Assembly (NCBI RefSeq): GCF_006152065.1
Contig: NZ_VDFW01000023.1
Span: 1 to 64,000 of the forward strand
DNA: 64,000 bases
Source of the DNA: Amycolatopsis alkalitolerans
GTDB lineage: Bacteria; Actinomycetota; Actinomycetes; Mycobacteriales; Pseudonocardiaceae
Direction of reading: 5' to 3'
Under the pieces are notes generated by a model, which made no database searches, was not told where the DNA came from, and saw only the letters and a list, made by a program, of their open reading frames with translations. Position numbers and translations under genes: made by a program. Positions 22,681 through 30,868 of the stretch are shown here, in pieces. Position 1 is the stretch's first letter. The number at the start of each line of letters is the position of its first letter.

Positions 22681-25413
22681 TCAGCCCCACAGCTCATTGG
22701 CGGGCAAGGGTTTTCCCAGGTAGTAACCCTGGGCCTGATCGCAGCCGAGGTCCCGGAGCAGGTCCAGCTGCGTCTCGTTCTCGACCCCTTCGGCGACCAC
22801 GGTCAGGTGCACCGCGTGCGCCATCGCGATGATGCTCGTCACGATCGCCTCGGCGTCGGCCGATTCGCCGAGCTCCAGCACGAACGAGCGGTCGATCTTG
22901 AGAGTGTCCAAAGTGAGCCGTTGGAGCTGGGCGAGTGACGAGTAACCGGTGCCGAAATCGTCGATCGCCAGGCGGACCCCGATCTCGCGCAGCGCGGTCA
23001 GAGCTTCGCTTGCCAGCGCCGAATCCCGCATGAGCGCGCTCTCGGTGATCTCCAGGCACAGCGCGTTCGCCGGCAGGCCGGTGGTGCGCAGCGTGCGCTC
23101 GACTTCCGGGATGAGCCCGGGATCGTCGAGCTGGCGGGTCGACAGGTTGATCTTGAGGTCGACGTCGAGCCCGCGGGCTCGACGCGCCGCCAGCTCCGCC
23201 GTGGTGACCCGCAGCACGTGTGAGCCCAGCTGGTTGATCAGGTCGCTTTCCTCGGCGAGCGGGATGAACTCCATCGGAGGCACGGCGCCGTGCACCGGAT
23301 GCGTCCACCGCAGCAGCCCCTCGACCGCGACCATCCGGTTCGTGCGCAGATCGACGACCGGCTGGTACGCGGTCCAGAGCTTGCCGAGCCGCACGGCGTC
23401 GCGCAGGTCCTGCTCGAGCCGCAGGCGCCGCTGCATCTGGCGGCGCAGCTCCACGTTGAAGAACTCGTACCGGCTGCGGCCCCGCGTTTTCGCTTGGTAC
23501 ATCGCGACATCCGCGTCGCGCAGCAGATCGTCCGCGGCCCGCGGATCGCCGTCCGCGGCGAGCACGATGCCGACGCACGCGTCCACATGCAACTGCCGGC
23601 CGCCGACCGTGACCGGCTGGGTCACCGACTCGCGCAGATGCTCGGTCACCGCTCGTGCCTCCGGCTCACCGTGTACCCCGGACGCGATCACGACGAACTC
23701 GTCACCGCCGAGCCGACCGACGACGTCCTCGTGGCGCACCGCCCGGCGCAGCCGCTCACCGACGATCTTGAGCACCCGGTCGCCGACGGCGTGGCCGAGG
23801 GAGTCGTTGATGACCTTGAACTTGTCCAGATCGATGAACAGCACCGCGGTCGAGGTGCGGCGCCGGCCGCGCAGCCGCGCGGTCAGCTCGTTCAGTACGA
23901 GGTTCCGGTTCGCCAGCCCGGTCAGCGGGTCATGCGTCGCGTCGTGTTCAAGGCGTTCGCCGATCGCCCGGCGCTCGGTGATGTCGGTGAAGGACAGCAC
24001 GTAGGCGCTGAGGTCGCTGTCCTCGGGCGTCAACGCGCGGCAGGAGGCCGAAAGCCAGACGTTGCGCCCATCGCGCCGCAGCACTCGCAGCACCCGGCCG
24101 TGCTGGGCGATCCCGGTGCGGCGGACCTGCGCCGACGGGTACTCGCTCGGCGACATCCGCTGCCCGGACTCGTCGTAGATCGGCCATTCATGCGGCGAAG
24201 AGCTGATCATCGCCGGCGCCGGCACGCCGAGGATCCGCTCCGCGGCCGGGTTCGCCGCGATCACGAGCCCGCTCGAGCTGATCACGAGCACACCTTCGTC
24301 CAGTGCCGCGACCACCGTGCTGTACTGCCGCTCGGCCCTCCGGCGCGCGGTTTCGTCGGCGCATACGAGGACGAAGCCGCCGTCCATTTCGGCCGCCGAC
24401 ACGCGGACGCTCAGCGCCGTCCCGTCCGCCGCGCGGTGCGTCTCCTGGCTCACCCCGCCGTCCCGCAGCACCGCGGCCGGATCCAGCGGGGCACCGACCA
24501 GTTCGCCGACGTGGCGGCCCAGCGCACCCGCCGAAGGCAGCCCGTAGATCGCCTCGGCGGCCGGATTCCAGCTGGTCACGAGGCCTTCCGCGTCGGTGGC
24601 GACGATCGCGTCACTGACGTGCTCGACGAGCGCGGCCTGATAACGCAGCGCCGCCTCGGCGGCCTTCTGCGGGCGGAGGTCGCGCAGCACCACCTGAAAA
24701 GCGGGGCGCCCCTCCCAGGTGGTCCGGACCGAGACGAGCTCCGTCCAGACGCGTGTGCCGTCGGGCCGGACGAGCGTCGCCTCCGCCGGTTCCGAAGTCG
24801 CCCCGGGCACCGTCAGGTGCCTGAGCCGGCCGAACATGTCCGCCTGCGACCCGGGATCCACATGATCGACGATCGGGTTGCCCACCAGCGCCGTCGGCGA
24901 GTCCCCGCCGGCGAACTTCACCGCGGCGGGGTTGGCGTAGACGATCGCGCCGTCCTGGTGCACGACGATGATGTCCGGGCTCATCTCGACCAGCAGTCGG
25001 TAGCGGTCGGCCAGGTCGGCGAGTTCGCGGCGCTCCTCGTGCCGGTCGGTGACGTCGTGCGCGATGCCGAAGAGGCGACCGCCGTCGCGCCTGGCGGTCA
25101 ACCGGAGCCAGCGTGTCTCGCCGATCTCGGTCAGGTAGGACTTCTCCAGTTCGAGGTCCTCCCAGACGTCCGTGCTGCGGACGGCGACGGCGAACGGGTT
25201 GATCAGTTCCGCCAGCCGTGCCCGGATCGCCGCCTCGTCCGAGCCCGGCAGGCCGAGCACATCGTCGAGCCCCTGCCGCCAGGACAGCCGGCCGCTGGCA
25301 AGGTCCAGCGACCAGACCACCCCGTGGCCTGCCGACAACGCGAGGTCGATGACCTGCTCCTGTTCGAGCGACACTGTGGCAGGACCCTCCGCGCTGCTGG
25401 CGTTTGCGTCCAT
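22681..25413 (-). CDS. multi-PAS GGDEF-EAL cyclic-di-GMP signalling protein
   Basis: A 910-residue soluble protein with about four N-terminal PAS sensor regions (roughly 20-130, 135-255, 260-365 and 365-490), a GGDEF diguanylate cyclase domain (about 494-650) and an EAL phosphodiesterase domain (about 675-905). The GGDEF signature is intact (569-573). An RxxD inhibitory site (RHED) lies five residues before it. The EAL signature reads EGL (698-700), which keeps the metal-binding glutamate. Downstream EAL motifs such as LCLEITESALM and AIDDFGTGYSSL are also present. No membrane helices are evident. The ATG at 25413 removes a non-conserved 35-residue extension. It controls c-di-GMP in response to a PAS-sensed cue. 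Confidence 0.93.
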   Translation of the reverse strand: MDANASSAEGPATVSLEQEQVIDLALSAGHGVVWSLDLASGRLSWRQGLDDVLGLPGSDEAAIRARLAELINPFAVAVRSTDVWEDLELEKSYLTEIGETRWLRLTARRDGGRLFGIAHDVTDRHEERRELADLADRYRLLVEMSPDIIVVHQDGAIVYANPAAVKFAGGDSPTALVGNPIVDHVDPGSQADMFGRLRHLTVPGATSEPAEATLVRPDGTRVWTELVSVRTTWEGRPAFQVVLRDLRPQKAAEAALRYQAALVEHVSDAIVATDAEGLVTSWNPAAEAIYGLPSAGALGRHVGELVGAPLDPAAVLRDGGVSQETHRAADGTALSVRVSAAEMDGGFVLVCADETARRRAERQYSTVVAALDEGVLVISSSGLVIAANPAAERILGVPAPAMISSSPHEWPIYDESGQRMSPSEYPSAQVRRTGIAQHGRVLRVLRRDGRNVWLSASCRALTPEDSDLSAYVLSFTDITERRAIGERLEHDATHDPLTGLANRNLVLNELTARLRGRRRTSTAVLFIDLDKFKVINDSLGHAVGDRVLKIVGERLRRAVRHEDVVGRLGGDEFVVIASGVHGEPEARAVTEHLRESVTQPVTVGGRQLHVDACVGIVLAADGDPRAADDLLRDADVAMYQAKTRGRSRYEFFNVELRRQMQRRLRLEQDLRDAVRLGKLWTAYQPVVDLRTNRMVAVEGLLRWTHPVHGAVPPMEFIPLAEESDLINQLGSHVLRVTTAELAARRARGLDVDLKINLSTRQLDDPGLIPEVERTLRTTGLPANALCLEITESALMRDSALASEALTALREIGVRLAIDDFGTGYSSLAQLQRLTLDTLKIDRSFVLELGESADAEAIVTSIIAMAHAVHLTVVAEGVENETQLDLLRDLGCDQAQGYYLGKPLPANELWG

Positions 25414-25602
25414 GGTCCGTCCGATCCGCCGAATTCTCCGAGGTCTGCTGTTGCTCCGTTCGGGGTACGACTGTGGACCGAAAGCACCCTTCCCGTCGCT
25501 TCCAGCTTGCCACGGCAAGTGAGGTGAAGCCGCTGGTCGTTGGCCCTGTAGGTCCGTTCTGCTCCGAACGGATCGTAGAGGTAACGAACAGGAGGGGCGA
25601 GT

Positions 25603-26766
25603 GTGATGAATTCGCGAGAGATCGGTATCTGTGGAATCGGAGCGGTCACCGGCTACGGCTGGGGACGCGAACTGTTATGGGAGGGTCTCGCCGACGGCAA
25701 GCACGCGGCCAGTCTGTTGGGTGGTTACGGGCCCAACCGGGACGAGGCGGCCTGGGTCGCGAGAGTCCCGGAAGGGGGCGACCCGGCCGACGGCCCGAGC
25801 CGCTTCGCGCGCGCGATGCGAGCCGCCGCGCGGGAGGCGATCGAGGACGCGCATGAGCGGGGCTGGACCCCGGGCAGGCAGGTCGGCCTGCTGCACGCCG
25901 TGGTGCTGGGTGAGGTGGACCTGTGGCGGGAGTTCTACCTGACCCGCAACGGTGACCTGACGCCACGGGAGTACCTGGCGCTCATGCCCTCGACGCCGAT
26001 GTCGACGTTCATGCAGGACCACGACTTTCACGGTCCCGCGATGAACGTGTCGGCGATGTGTGCCTCCGGCAACGCGGGTCTGCTCACCGCGAAGGCGTGG
26101 CTGGACGCCGGGATCGTCGACGATGTGGTGTTCGTCGCGACGGACCTGTCGCTGGTGCCGGAGAACGTGCTGCACTTCGTCCGGCTCGGGGTCGCGATCA
26201 CCGACGTCGACCCGCTCGACGCCTGCCGCCCGTTCCAGCAGGGCAGCCGCGGGTTCTGCATGGGGGAGGCCGCGGTTTCGTTCGTGCTGTCGAAGCGCGC
26301 CGACCGGCCCTACGCGTTGACGCTCGGTGGCGCGATGTCCCATGACGGGCACCACGTGACGTCGATCGAACCGGGGTTGGAGCACGTCCGCGGCTGCTTC
26401 CGCGATGCGCTCGCCAACGCGGGCGTGCCCGCTTCGGCCGTGCGCTACCTCAACGCGCACGGTCCGGGCACGAAGCAGTGTGACCGGGCGGAGGCGACCA
26501 TGCTCGAGGAGCTCTTCGGCTCCGAGACGGGCATCTACTCGATGAAGCCGCTGGTCGGGCACTGCCAGGGTGCCGCGTCAGCGGTCGAGATGGCGACGGC
26601 CGCGCTCGCCTACGATCGCGGCTATATCCCTGCCCCGCCGACCGTGGCGCCGGGACACCCGCAGTTGCTGAACGGCCGGACCCCGATCGGGGACGGGCTG
26701 ACGGTGAAGTCCTCACTCGGGATGGGCGGGCACAACTCCGTCGTCGTCCTTGCCCCGCCGTCGTGA
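25603..26766 (+). CDS. beta-ketoacyl synthase (KAS II-like), stand-alone
   Basis: A 387-residue thiolase-fold condensing enzyme. The active-site cysteine is in SAMCASGNAG; the two histidines are in NAHGPGT and LVGHCQGA; the C-terminal glycine loop is SLGMGGHNS. All catalytic residues are in place, so Claisen condensation activity is expected. No acyl carrier protein, ketoreductase or malonyltransferase is near, so it is an orphan with unknown partner and product. GGAGGGG (25591-25597) supports the GTG at 25603 or the adjacent ATG at 25606. It is transcribed divergently from the PAS-GGDEF-EAL gene. Confidence 0.88.
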   Translation: MMNSREIGICGIGAVTGYGWGRELLWEGLADGKHAASLLGGYGPNRDEAAWVARVPEGGDPADGPSRFARAMRAAAREAIEDAHERGWTPGRQVGLLHAVVLGEVDLWREFYLTRNGDLTPREYLALMPSTPMSTFMQDHDFHGPAMNVSAMCASGNAGLLTAKAWLDAGIVDDVVFVATDLSLVPENVLHFVRLGVAITDVDPLDACRPFQQGSRGFCMGEAAVSFVLSKRADRPYALTLGGAMSHDGHHVTSIEPGLEHVRGCFRDALANAGVPASAVRYLNAHGPGTKQCDRAEATMLEELFGSETGIYSMKPLVGHCQGAASAVEMATAALAYDRGYIPAPPTVAPGHPQLLNGRTPIGDGLTVKSSLGMGGHNSVVVLAPPS

Positions 26767-26772
26767 TGCTCG

Positions 26773-26811
26773 GCCGTGAAGGATCTCGCCGGGGCGGAGG
26801 TCCTTCACGGC
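26773..26811. repeat. intergenic palindromic repeat, GCCGTGAAGGA type
   Basis: The inverted repeat GCCGTGAAGGA / TCCTTCACGGC has an 11-bp stem and a 17-nt spacer that itself folds (CTCGCC...GGCGGAG). It begins 6 nt after the ketosynthase stop. It is related to the GCCGTGAGG palindromes at 31564 and 51066 and may serve as a terminator. Confidence 0.75.
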
Positions 26812-26864
26812 GCAGCGCCGGCGAAGAGTTGCCTTCCGGCGGTGTCAGACACCAGGATCGAAGC

Positions 26865-27986
26865 ATGACTCCGCGCACTACACCTCCGTACCGCGCCGAC
26901 CATGTCGGTAGCCTGCTGCGCCCCGCGAAGCTGCACGAGGCGAGGGAGAACTTCGCCAAGGGAGTGATCGACGCCGACGGGCTGCGCGCCGTCGAGGACG
27001 AGGCCATCCGTGGTGTCGTCGAACTGCAGCGATCCGCCGGCCTGCAGTCCGCCACCGACGGAGAGTTCCGTCGCGCGTCCTGGCATATGGATTTCATCTA
27101 CCAGCTGCGCGGCATCAGCAAGAGCGACGAGAAGCTGCATGTGCGGTTCCACAACGCCGCCGGGGACATCGAGTTCAACCCGGCCGGGCTGAAGGTGGAC
27201 GCGAAGGTGGGCCTCGACGGCGTCATCTTCGGGCGGCACTTCGAGTTCCTGAAGTCTATTGTGGACGCTCGGATCACGCCGAAGCAGACCATCCCCTCGC
27301 CCAGCATGATCTACTACCGGGGCGGGCGGGCCGCGGTCAGCGAGTCGGTGTACCCGGACCTCGAACAGTTCTACGAGGACCTCGCCGCGGCGTACGCCAA
27401 GGAGATCGCGGGCATGGCCTCCCTCGGCTGCACGTACCTGCAGCTGGACGACACGAGCCTGGCCTACCTCAACGACCCCGAGCAGCGCGCGATGGTCGCG
27501 AAGATGGGCGGCGATCCGGACAAGCAGCACGTGCGCAACATCAAGACGATGAACGCCGCGCTTGCCGGCAAACCCGCCGGCATGACCGTCACGACGCACC
27601 TGTGCCGCGGCAACTTCCGCTCTTCGTGGGTCGCGCAGGGCGGGTACGACTTCGTCGCGGACGCGCTGTTCAACGAGCTCAACGTGGACGGGTACTTCCT
27701 CGAGTTCGACGACGAGCGCTCCGGCGGGTTCGAGCCGCTGCGTTTCGTGCCCAAGGGGAAGTACGTCGTGCTGGGCCTGGTCACCACGAAGCGCGGCGAA
27801 CTGGAGAGCGTCGACTCGCTGCGGCAGCGCATCGAGGCGGCGTCGAAGTACGTCGACATCGACCAGCTCTGCCTTTCGCCGCAGTGCGGGTTCTCCTCGA
27901 CGGAGGAGGGCAACGACCTCACCGAAGACCAGCAGAAGGCGAAGCTGGAGCGCATCGTCGAAACGGCGGCTGTGGTCTGGGGCTGA
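26865..27986 (+). CDS. MetE-like (cobalamin-independent methionine synthase II family) protein
   Basis: A 373-residue protein matching the C-terminal catalytic (UROD/MetE-like) barrel only; full MetE is about twice as long. Visible parts are YRADHVGSLLRPAKL at the N terminus, YLQLDDTSLAYL, and TTHLCRGNFRSSW and LCLSPQCGFSS, which provide the His/Cys zinc-site candidates. Such short proteins act on small methyl donors or in C-S bond reactions, and methionine synthesis is not proven. ATG 26865 is where family similarity starts. An IclR gene follows 15 bp later. Confidence 0.85.
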   Translation: MTPRTTPPYRADHVGSLLRPAKLHEARENFAKGVIDADGLRAVEDEAIRGVVELQRSAGLQSATDGEFRRASWHMDFIYQLRGISKSDEKLHVRFHNAAGDIEFNPAGLKVDAKVGLDGVIFGRHFEFLKSIVDARITPKQTIPSPSMIYYRGGRAAVSESVYPDLEQFYEDLAAAYAKEIAGMASLGCTYLQLDDTSLAYLNDPEQRAMVAKMGGDPDKQHVRNIKTMNAALAGKPAGMTVTTHLCRGNFRSSWVAQGGYDFVADALFNELNVDGYFLEFDDERSGGFEPLRFVPKGKYVVLGLVTTKRGELESVDSLRQRIEAASKYVDIDQLCLSPQCGFSSTEEGNDLTEDQQKAKLERIVETAAVVWG

Positions 27987-28001
27987 CCGTATGCTGGTCT
28001 G

Positions 28002-28778
28002 ATGCGGCACACCTCGGCAAAGGCGCCTTCGGTCGTCGACCGGGTGCTCGACGTCTTCGGCGCGTTCACCCCGGACAGGCCGTCGCTGAGCCTGTCCGAG
28101 CTGAGCCGCCGGACCGGCCTGCCGCTGTCCACGACGCACCGGATAGTCGGCGAGCTGGCCCGGCGCGGCGCGCTGGAGCGGCAGGAGGACGGGCAGTACC
28201 GCGTCGGCCTGTGGTTGTGGGAGATCGCGTCGCTCTCGCACGGGATGGGCCTGCGTGAAGCCGCGATGCCGTATCTCGAAGACCTGTACGAGGCGACCCA
28301 CGAGAACGTGCAACTCGCCGTGCTCGACGCGCCCGAGGTGGTCTACGTCGAGCGGATCTCCGGGCGTAACGCGGTCAGCATCCTGTCGCGGGTCGGGAGC
28401 CGGCTGGACGCGCATGCCACCGGGGTCGGGCTCGTATTGCTGGCGCACGCCCCGGCCGAGGTGCAGGAGAAGGTGCTCGCCGGACCGTTGAAGGCGTACA
28501 CCCCGAAGACGATCTGCGCGCCGGAACAGCTGCGCCGGGTGCTGGCCGACGTGCGGCGCGACGGGTTCGTGATCAGCGACCGGCAGGTCGAGCTGGTGTC
28601 GCTATCGGTCGCGGCGCCCGTATACGGGCACCAGGACAGTGTCGTGGCGGCGATCTCGATCGTCGTGCCGGCGGCAGGTACCGAACCGCGCACCCTGGTG
28701 CCGGCGGTCCGCGCGGCCGCGCGCGGGATCTCCCGCAGGCTCGGCGCGCCGAGGGCGACGCGCCAGCCGGACTTCTAG
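28002..28778 (+). CDS. IclR family transcriptional regulator
   Basis: A 258-residue regulator with an N-terminal winged helix-turn-helix (LSLSELSRRTGLPLSTTHRI, about residues 29-48) and a C-terminal IclR effector domain (about 75-250). Members of this family often control aromatic-acid catabolism. The 4-hydroxybenzoate hydroxylase gene follows 77 bp downstream in the same direction, so control of pobA is the natural hypothesis (PobR/PcaR-like), though the effector is not visible. It starts 15 bp after the MetE-like gene. Confidence 0.9.
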   Translation: MRHTSAKAPSVVDRVLDVFGAFTPDRPSLSLSELSRRTGLPLSTTHRIVGELARRGALERQEDGQYRVGLWLWEIASLSHGMGLREAAMPYLEDLYEATHENVQLAVLDAPEVVYVERISGRNAVSILSRVGSRLDAHATGVGLVLLAHAPAEVQEKVLAGPLKAYTPKTICAPEQLRRVLADVRRDGFVISDRQVELVSLSVAAPVYGHQDSVVAAISIVVPAAGTEPRTLVPAVRAAARGISRRLGAPRATRQPDF

Positions 28779-28855
28779 CCAGTGGAAGGGCGACTGCGTT
28801 TTCGGCGCTCGCAATCCATGCTGGGGGCCGGACGACGAGGCCAGGGAGGTTGCAC

Positions 28856-30025
28856 GTGGCGCGGACACAGGTGGGCATCATCGGCGCGGGGCCGGCGGGC
28901 TTGCTGCTGTCGTACTTGCTGCACTCCGAGGGTATCGACGCCGTCGTCATCGAGGCGCGCAGCCGTGAGTACGTGGAACGGCGCGTGCGTGCGGGGGTGT
29001 GCGAGCATCCGACGGTCGAGTTGTTGCGGGAGATCGGGGTCGGCGCCCGGCTCGATGCGGAAGGGCTGCCGCATCACGGTTTCTCGCTCCGGTTCGATCG
29101 CGAGGACCACCGGATCGCGCTGTCCGAACTGACCGAAAAGACGATCACGGTGTACGGCCAGCAGGAGATCGTGAAGGACCTCATCGCCGCACACGAGGCG
29201 AAGGGCTATCCGGTCGAATTCGAAGTGTCCGATGTGGAGCTTCACGGGATCGAAGATCGGCCGCGGGTGACCTATCGCGACGCGGACGGTGTGTCGCGCG
29301 TGCTGGACTGCGACGTGATCGCGGGCTGCGACGGGTTCCACGGGGTGAGCCGGCCGTCGATGCCCGGGCTGAAGGCGGTGGATCGCGAGTACCCGTTCGC
29401 CTGGCTCGGCGTGCTGGCGCGGACTCCGCCCTCGCACGAGGAGCTGATCTACACCTACCATGAGCGTGGCTTCGCCCTGCACAGCATGCGTTCCCCGGAG
29501 ATCACGCGGCTGTACCTGCAGGTTCCGGTCGACGAGAAGATCGAGGAGTGGTCGGACGACCGCATCTGGTCGGAGCTCTCGGCGCGCCTCGAGACCGCCG
29601 GTGGTTTCTCGTTGAGCGAGGGCCCGATCCTGGACAAGGGCATCACGCCCATGCGCAGCTTCGTCGCCGAGCCGATGCAGTACGGCCGCCTCTTCCTGGC
29701 CGGCGACTCGGCGCACATCGTCCCGCCCACCGGGGCGAAAGGCATGAACCTGGCCGTCGCGGATGTGCGGGTGCTGTCCCGGGCGCTCGTGGACCTGTTG
29801 CAACACGGGCGAAGCGAGCTGGCTGAGTCCTATTCGGACACTTGCCTGAGGCGGGTGTGGCGTGCCGAGCATTTCTCCTGGTACATGACCTCGATGCTGC
29901 ACATCGACCCCGACGGCGGCGACTTCCAGCGCCGTCTCCAGCTCTCCCAACTGCGGTACACGGCGTCATCGCGAGCAGCGGCGACCAGCCTGGCGGAGAA
30001 CTACGTCGGGCTGCCGTTCGGCTGA
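28856..30025 (+). CDS. pobA: 4-hydroxybenzoate 3-monooxygenase
   Basis: A 389-residue FAD-dependent aromatic hydroxylase that converts 4-hydroxybenzoate to protocatechuate using NAD(P)H and O2. Motifs: GIIGAGPAGLLLS (FAD-binding GxGxxG), CDGFHG (the DG motif), and GDSAHIVPPTGAKGMNLA (GD motif). ERRVRAGVCEHPTVELL is characteristic of PobA. GTG 28856 is taken because GGGAGG lies 6 nt upstream and translation gives the usual short leader before the FAD strand. No protocatechuate ring-cleavage genes are in the window, so the rest of the pathway is elsewhere. Confidence 0.95.
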   Translation: MARTQVGIIGAGPAGLLLSYLLHSEGIDAVVIEARSREYVERRVRAGVCEHPTVELLREIGVGARLDAEGLPHHGFSLRFDREDHRIALSELTEKTITVYGQQEIVKDLIAAHEAKGYPVEFEVSDVELHGIEDRPRVTYRDADGVSRVLDCDVIAGCDGFHGVSRPSMPGLKAVDREYPFAWLGVLARTPPSHEELIYTYHERGFALHSMRSPEITRLYLQVPVDEKIEEWSDDRIWSELSARLETAGGFSLSEGPILDKGITPMRSFVAEPMQYGRLFLAGDSAHIVPPTGAKGMNLAVADVRVLSRALVDLLQHGRSELAESYSDTCLRRVWRAEHFSWYMTSMLHIDPDGGDFQRRLQLSQLRYTASSRAAATSLAENYVGLPFG

Positions 30026-30044
30026 GCGCGAGGCGCGTGGCCAG

Positions 30045-30097
30045 CATGCTCACCAGAGCATGCTCACTGTGCCATGATGAGCATGTTAGTGAGCATG
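30045..30097. promoter_or_regulatory. four-half-site dyad upstream of the AlbA_2 gene
   Basis: The 8-mer CATGCTCA occurs at 30045-30052 and 30059-30066, and its reverse complement TGAGCATG at 30078-30085 and 30090-30097. The whole element is thus a nested inverted repeat ending just before the AGGAG ribosome-binding sequence. It could be an operator for autoregulation or fold as an mRNA hairpin. Confidence 0.7.
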
Positions 30098-30108
30098 TAG
30101 GAGTGGCA

Positions 30109-30819
30109 GTGCTGGACGAGGAGCTCGGGGACGTCGTCAAGAACCTGCGCGCGCTCGGGGCGGACGATGCGGACGTAGAAGCGAAACGGGCCGAGGACAG
30201 GCTGCCTCGATCGGTCCGCGATACCTTGTCCGCGTTCGCCAACACACGCGGCGGGATGCTGATCCTCGGTCTTGACGAGATGTCCGGGTTCCGGGCGTCC
30301 GGCGTCCGGAACGCCGCCAAGATGGTTGCGGATCTCGGTGCGGTCTGTGCCGGCGAAATGGATCCGCCACTTCGGCCTCTGATAAGGACGCATCGGTTCG
30401 AAGGGGTGGACGTGATCGTCGCGGAAGTGCCTGCGCTCGATCGCACGCGAAGGCCCTGCTTCGCTCGCGGAGCCGACTCGCGCCAGGCCACTGCCGAGTT
30501 GGGTGATCTGGTGGCACGGGGTCTGGTGGTGCAAACGGGGAGCCGTCGCTGGGCCCGCTACGAACTCGTTTCCTCTTCCGCGCTGGGAGCCGCACCGGGA
30601 GCCAGGGCTGATCGTCGCCGGGAAGTGCTCGAAGCGCTGGGTGCCGCTGAGTTGACCAGAGCTGAAATCGCAGAACGGCTTGGCATGTCCGGAAAAACGG
30701 TCGCGCGCTGGCTGCGCATCCTGCGGAATGAAGGCACGGTGGATGTTGTCGGCGAGTCGATCAGAAGCCCTAAGGTCCGTTATCGCCGGACGGGTAAGGC
30801 CATGCTCGGCGACGAATGA
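30109..30819 (+). CDS. AlbA_2 (Schlafen-type) domain protein with C-terminal HTH, internally deleted
   Basis: A 236-residue protein. Residues about 10-120 match the AlbA_2 putative DNA-binding domain (DTLSAFANTRGGMLILGLDE is the hallmark; a later RPCFARGADSRQ ends the visible part). The usual GSYIRxGDGDRRM segment and the long middle region of full AlbA_2 regulators are absent. The sequence jumps to ATAELGDLVARGLVVQTGS, a winged-helix end, then a linker and a second helix-turn-helix (LTRAEIAERLGMSGKTVARW). This looks like an old in-frame deletion that left both ends. GTG 30109 has AGGAG 5 nt upstream. DNA-binding transcriptional regulator is the best guess. Confidence 0.7.
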   Translation: MLDEELGDVVKNLRALGADDADVEAKRAEDRLPRSVRDTLSAFANTRGGMLILGLDEMSGFRASGVRNAAKMVADLGAVCAGEMDPPLRPLIRTHRFEGVDVIVAEVPALDRTRRPCFARGADSRQATAELGDLVARGLVVQTGSRRWARYELVSSSALGAAPGARADRRREVLEALGAAELTRAEIAERLGMSGKTVARWLRILRNEGTVDVVGESIRSPKVRYRRTGKAMLGDE

Positions 30820-30820
30820 T

Positions 30821-30867
30821 CGTCAACTCTAGGTTGACGCAACCGGATCGTCAACCTAGAGTTGACG
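30821..30867. promoter_or_regulatory. double-palindrome operator overlapping a leaderless promoter
   Basis: Two 19-bp elements, CGTCAACTCTAGGTTGACG (30821-30839) and its exact reverse complement (30849-30867), are separated by 9 bp. Each is itself a GTCAAC-N5-GTTGAC palindrome. The first supplies TTGACG (30834-30839) as -35 and the second supplies TAGAGT (30857-30862) as -10, 17 bp apart. The ATG of the Clp-N gene at 30869 falls at the expected transcription start, with no ribosome-binding site. Confidence 0.8.
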
Positions 30868-30868
30868 C

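Noticed and set aside
23290-25527. 745-residue plus-strand open frame opposite the PAS-GGDEF-EAL gene
   Set aside because: Low-complexity Arg/His/Pro composition; the minus-strand protein has intact GGDEF and EAL motifs.
26767-26864. SAM or cobalamin riboswitch before the MetE-like gene
   Set aside because: Only 98 bp, occupied by the palindromic repeat; no riboswitch core visible.
25603-30025. Polyketide or secondary-metabolite gene cluster around the ketosynthase
   Set aside because: No acyl carrier protein, acyltransferase, ketoreductase or NRPS module nearby; neighbours are unrelated.
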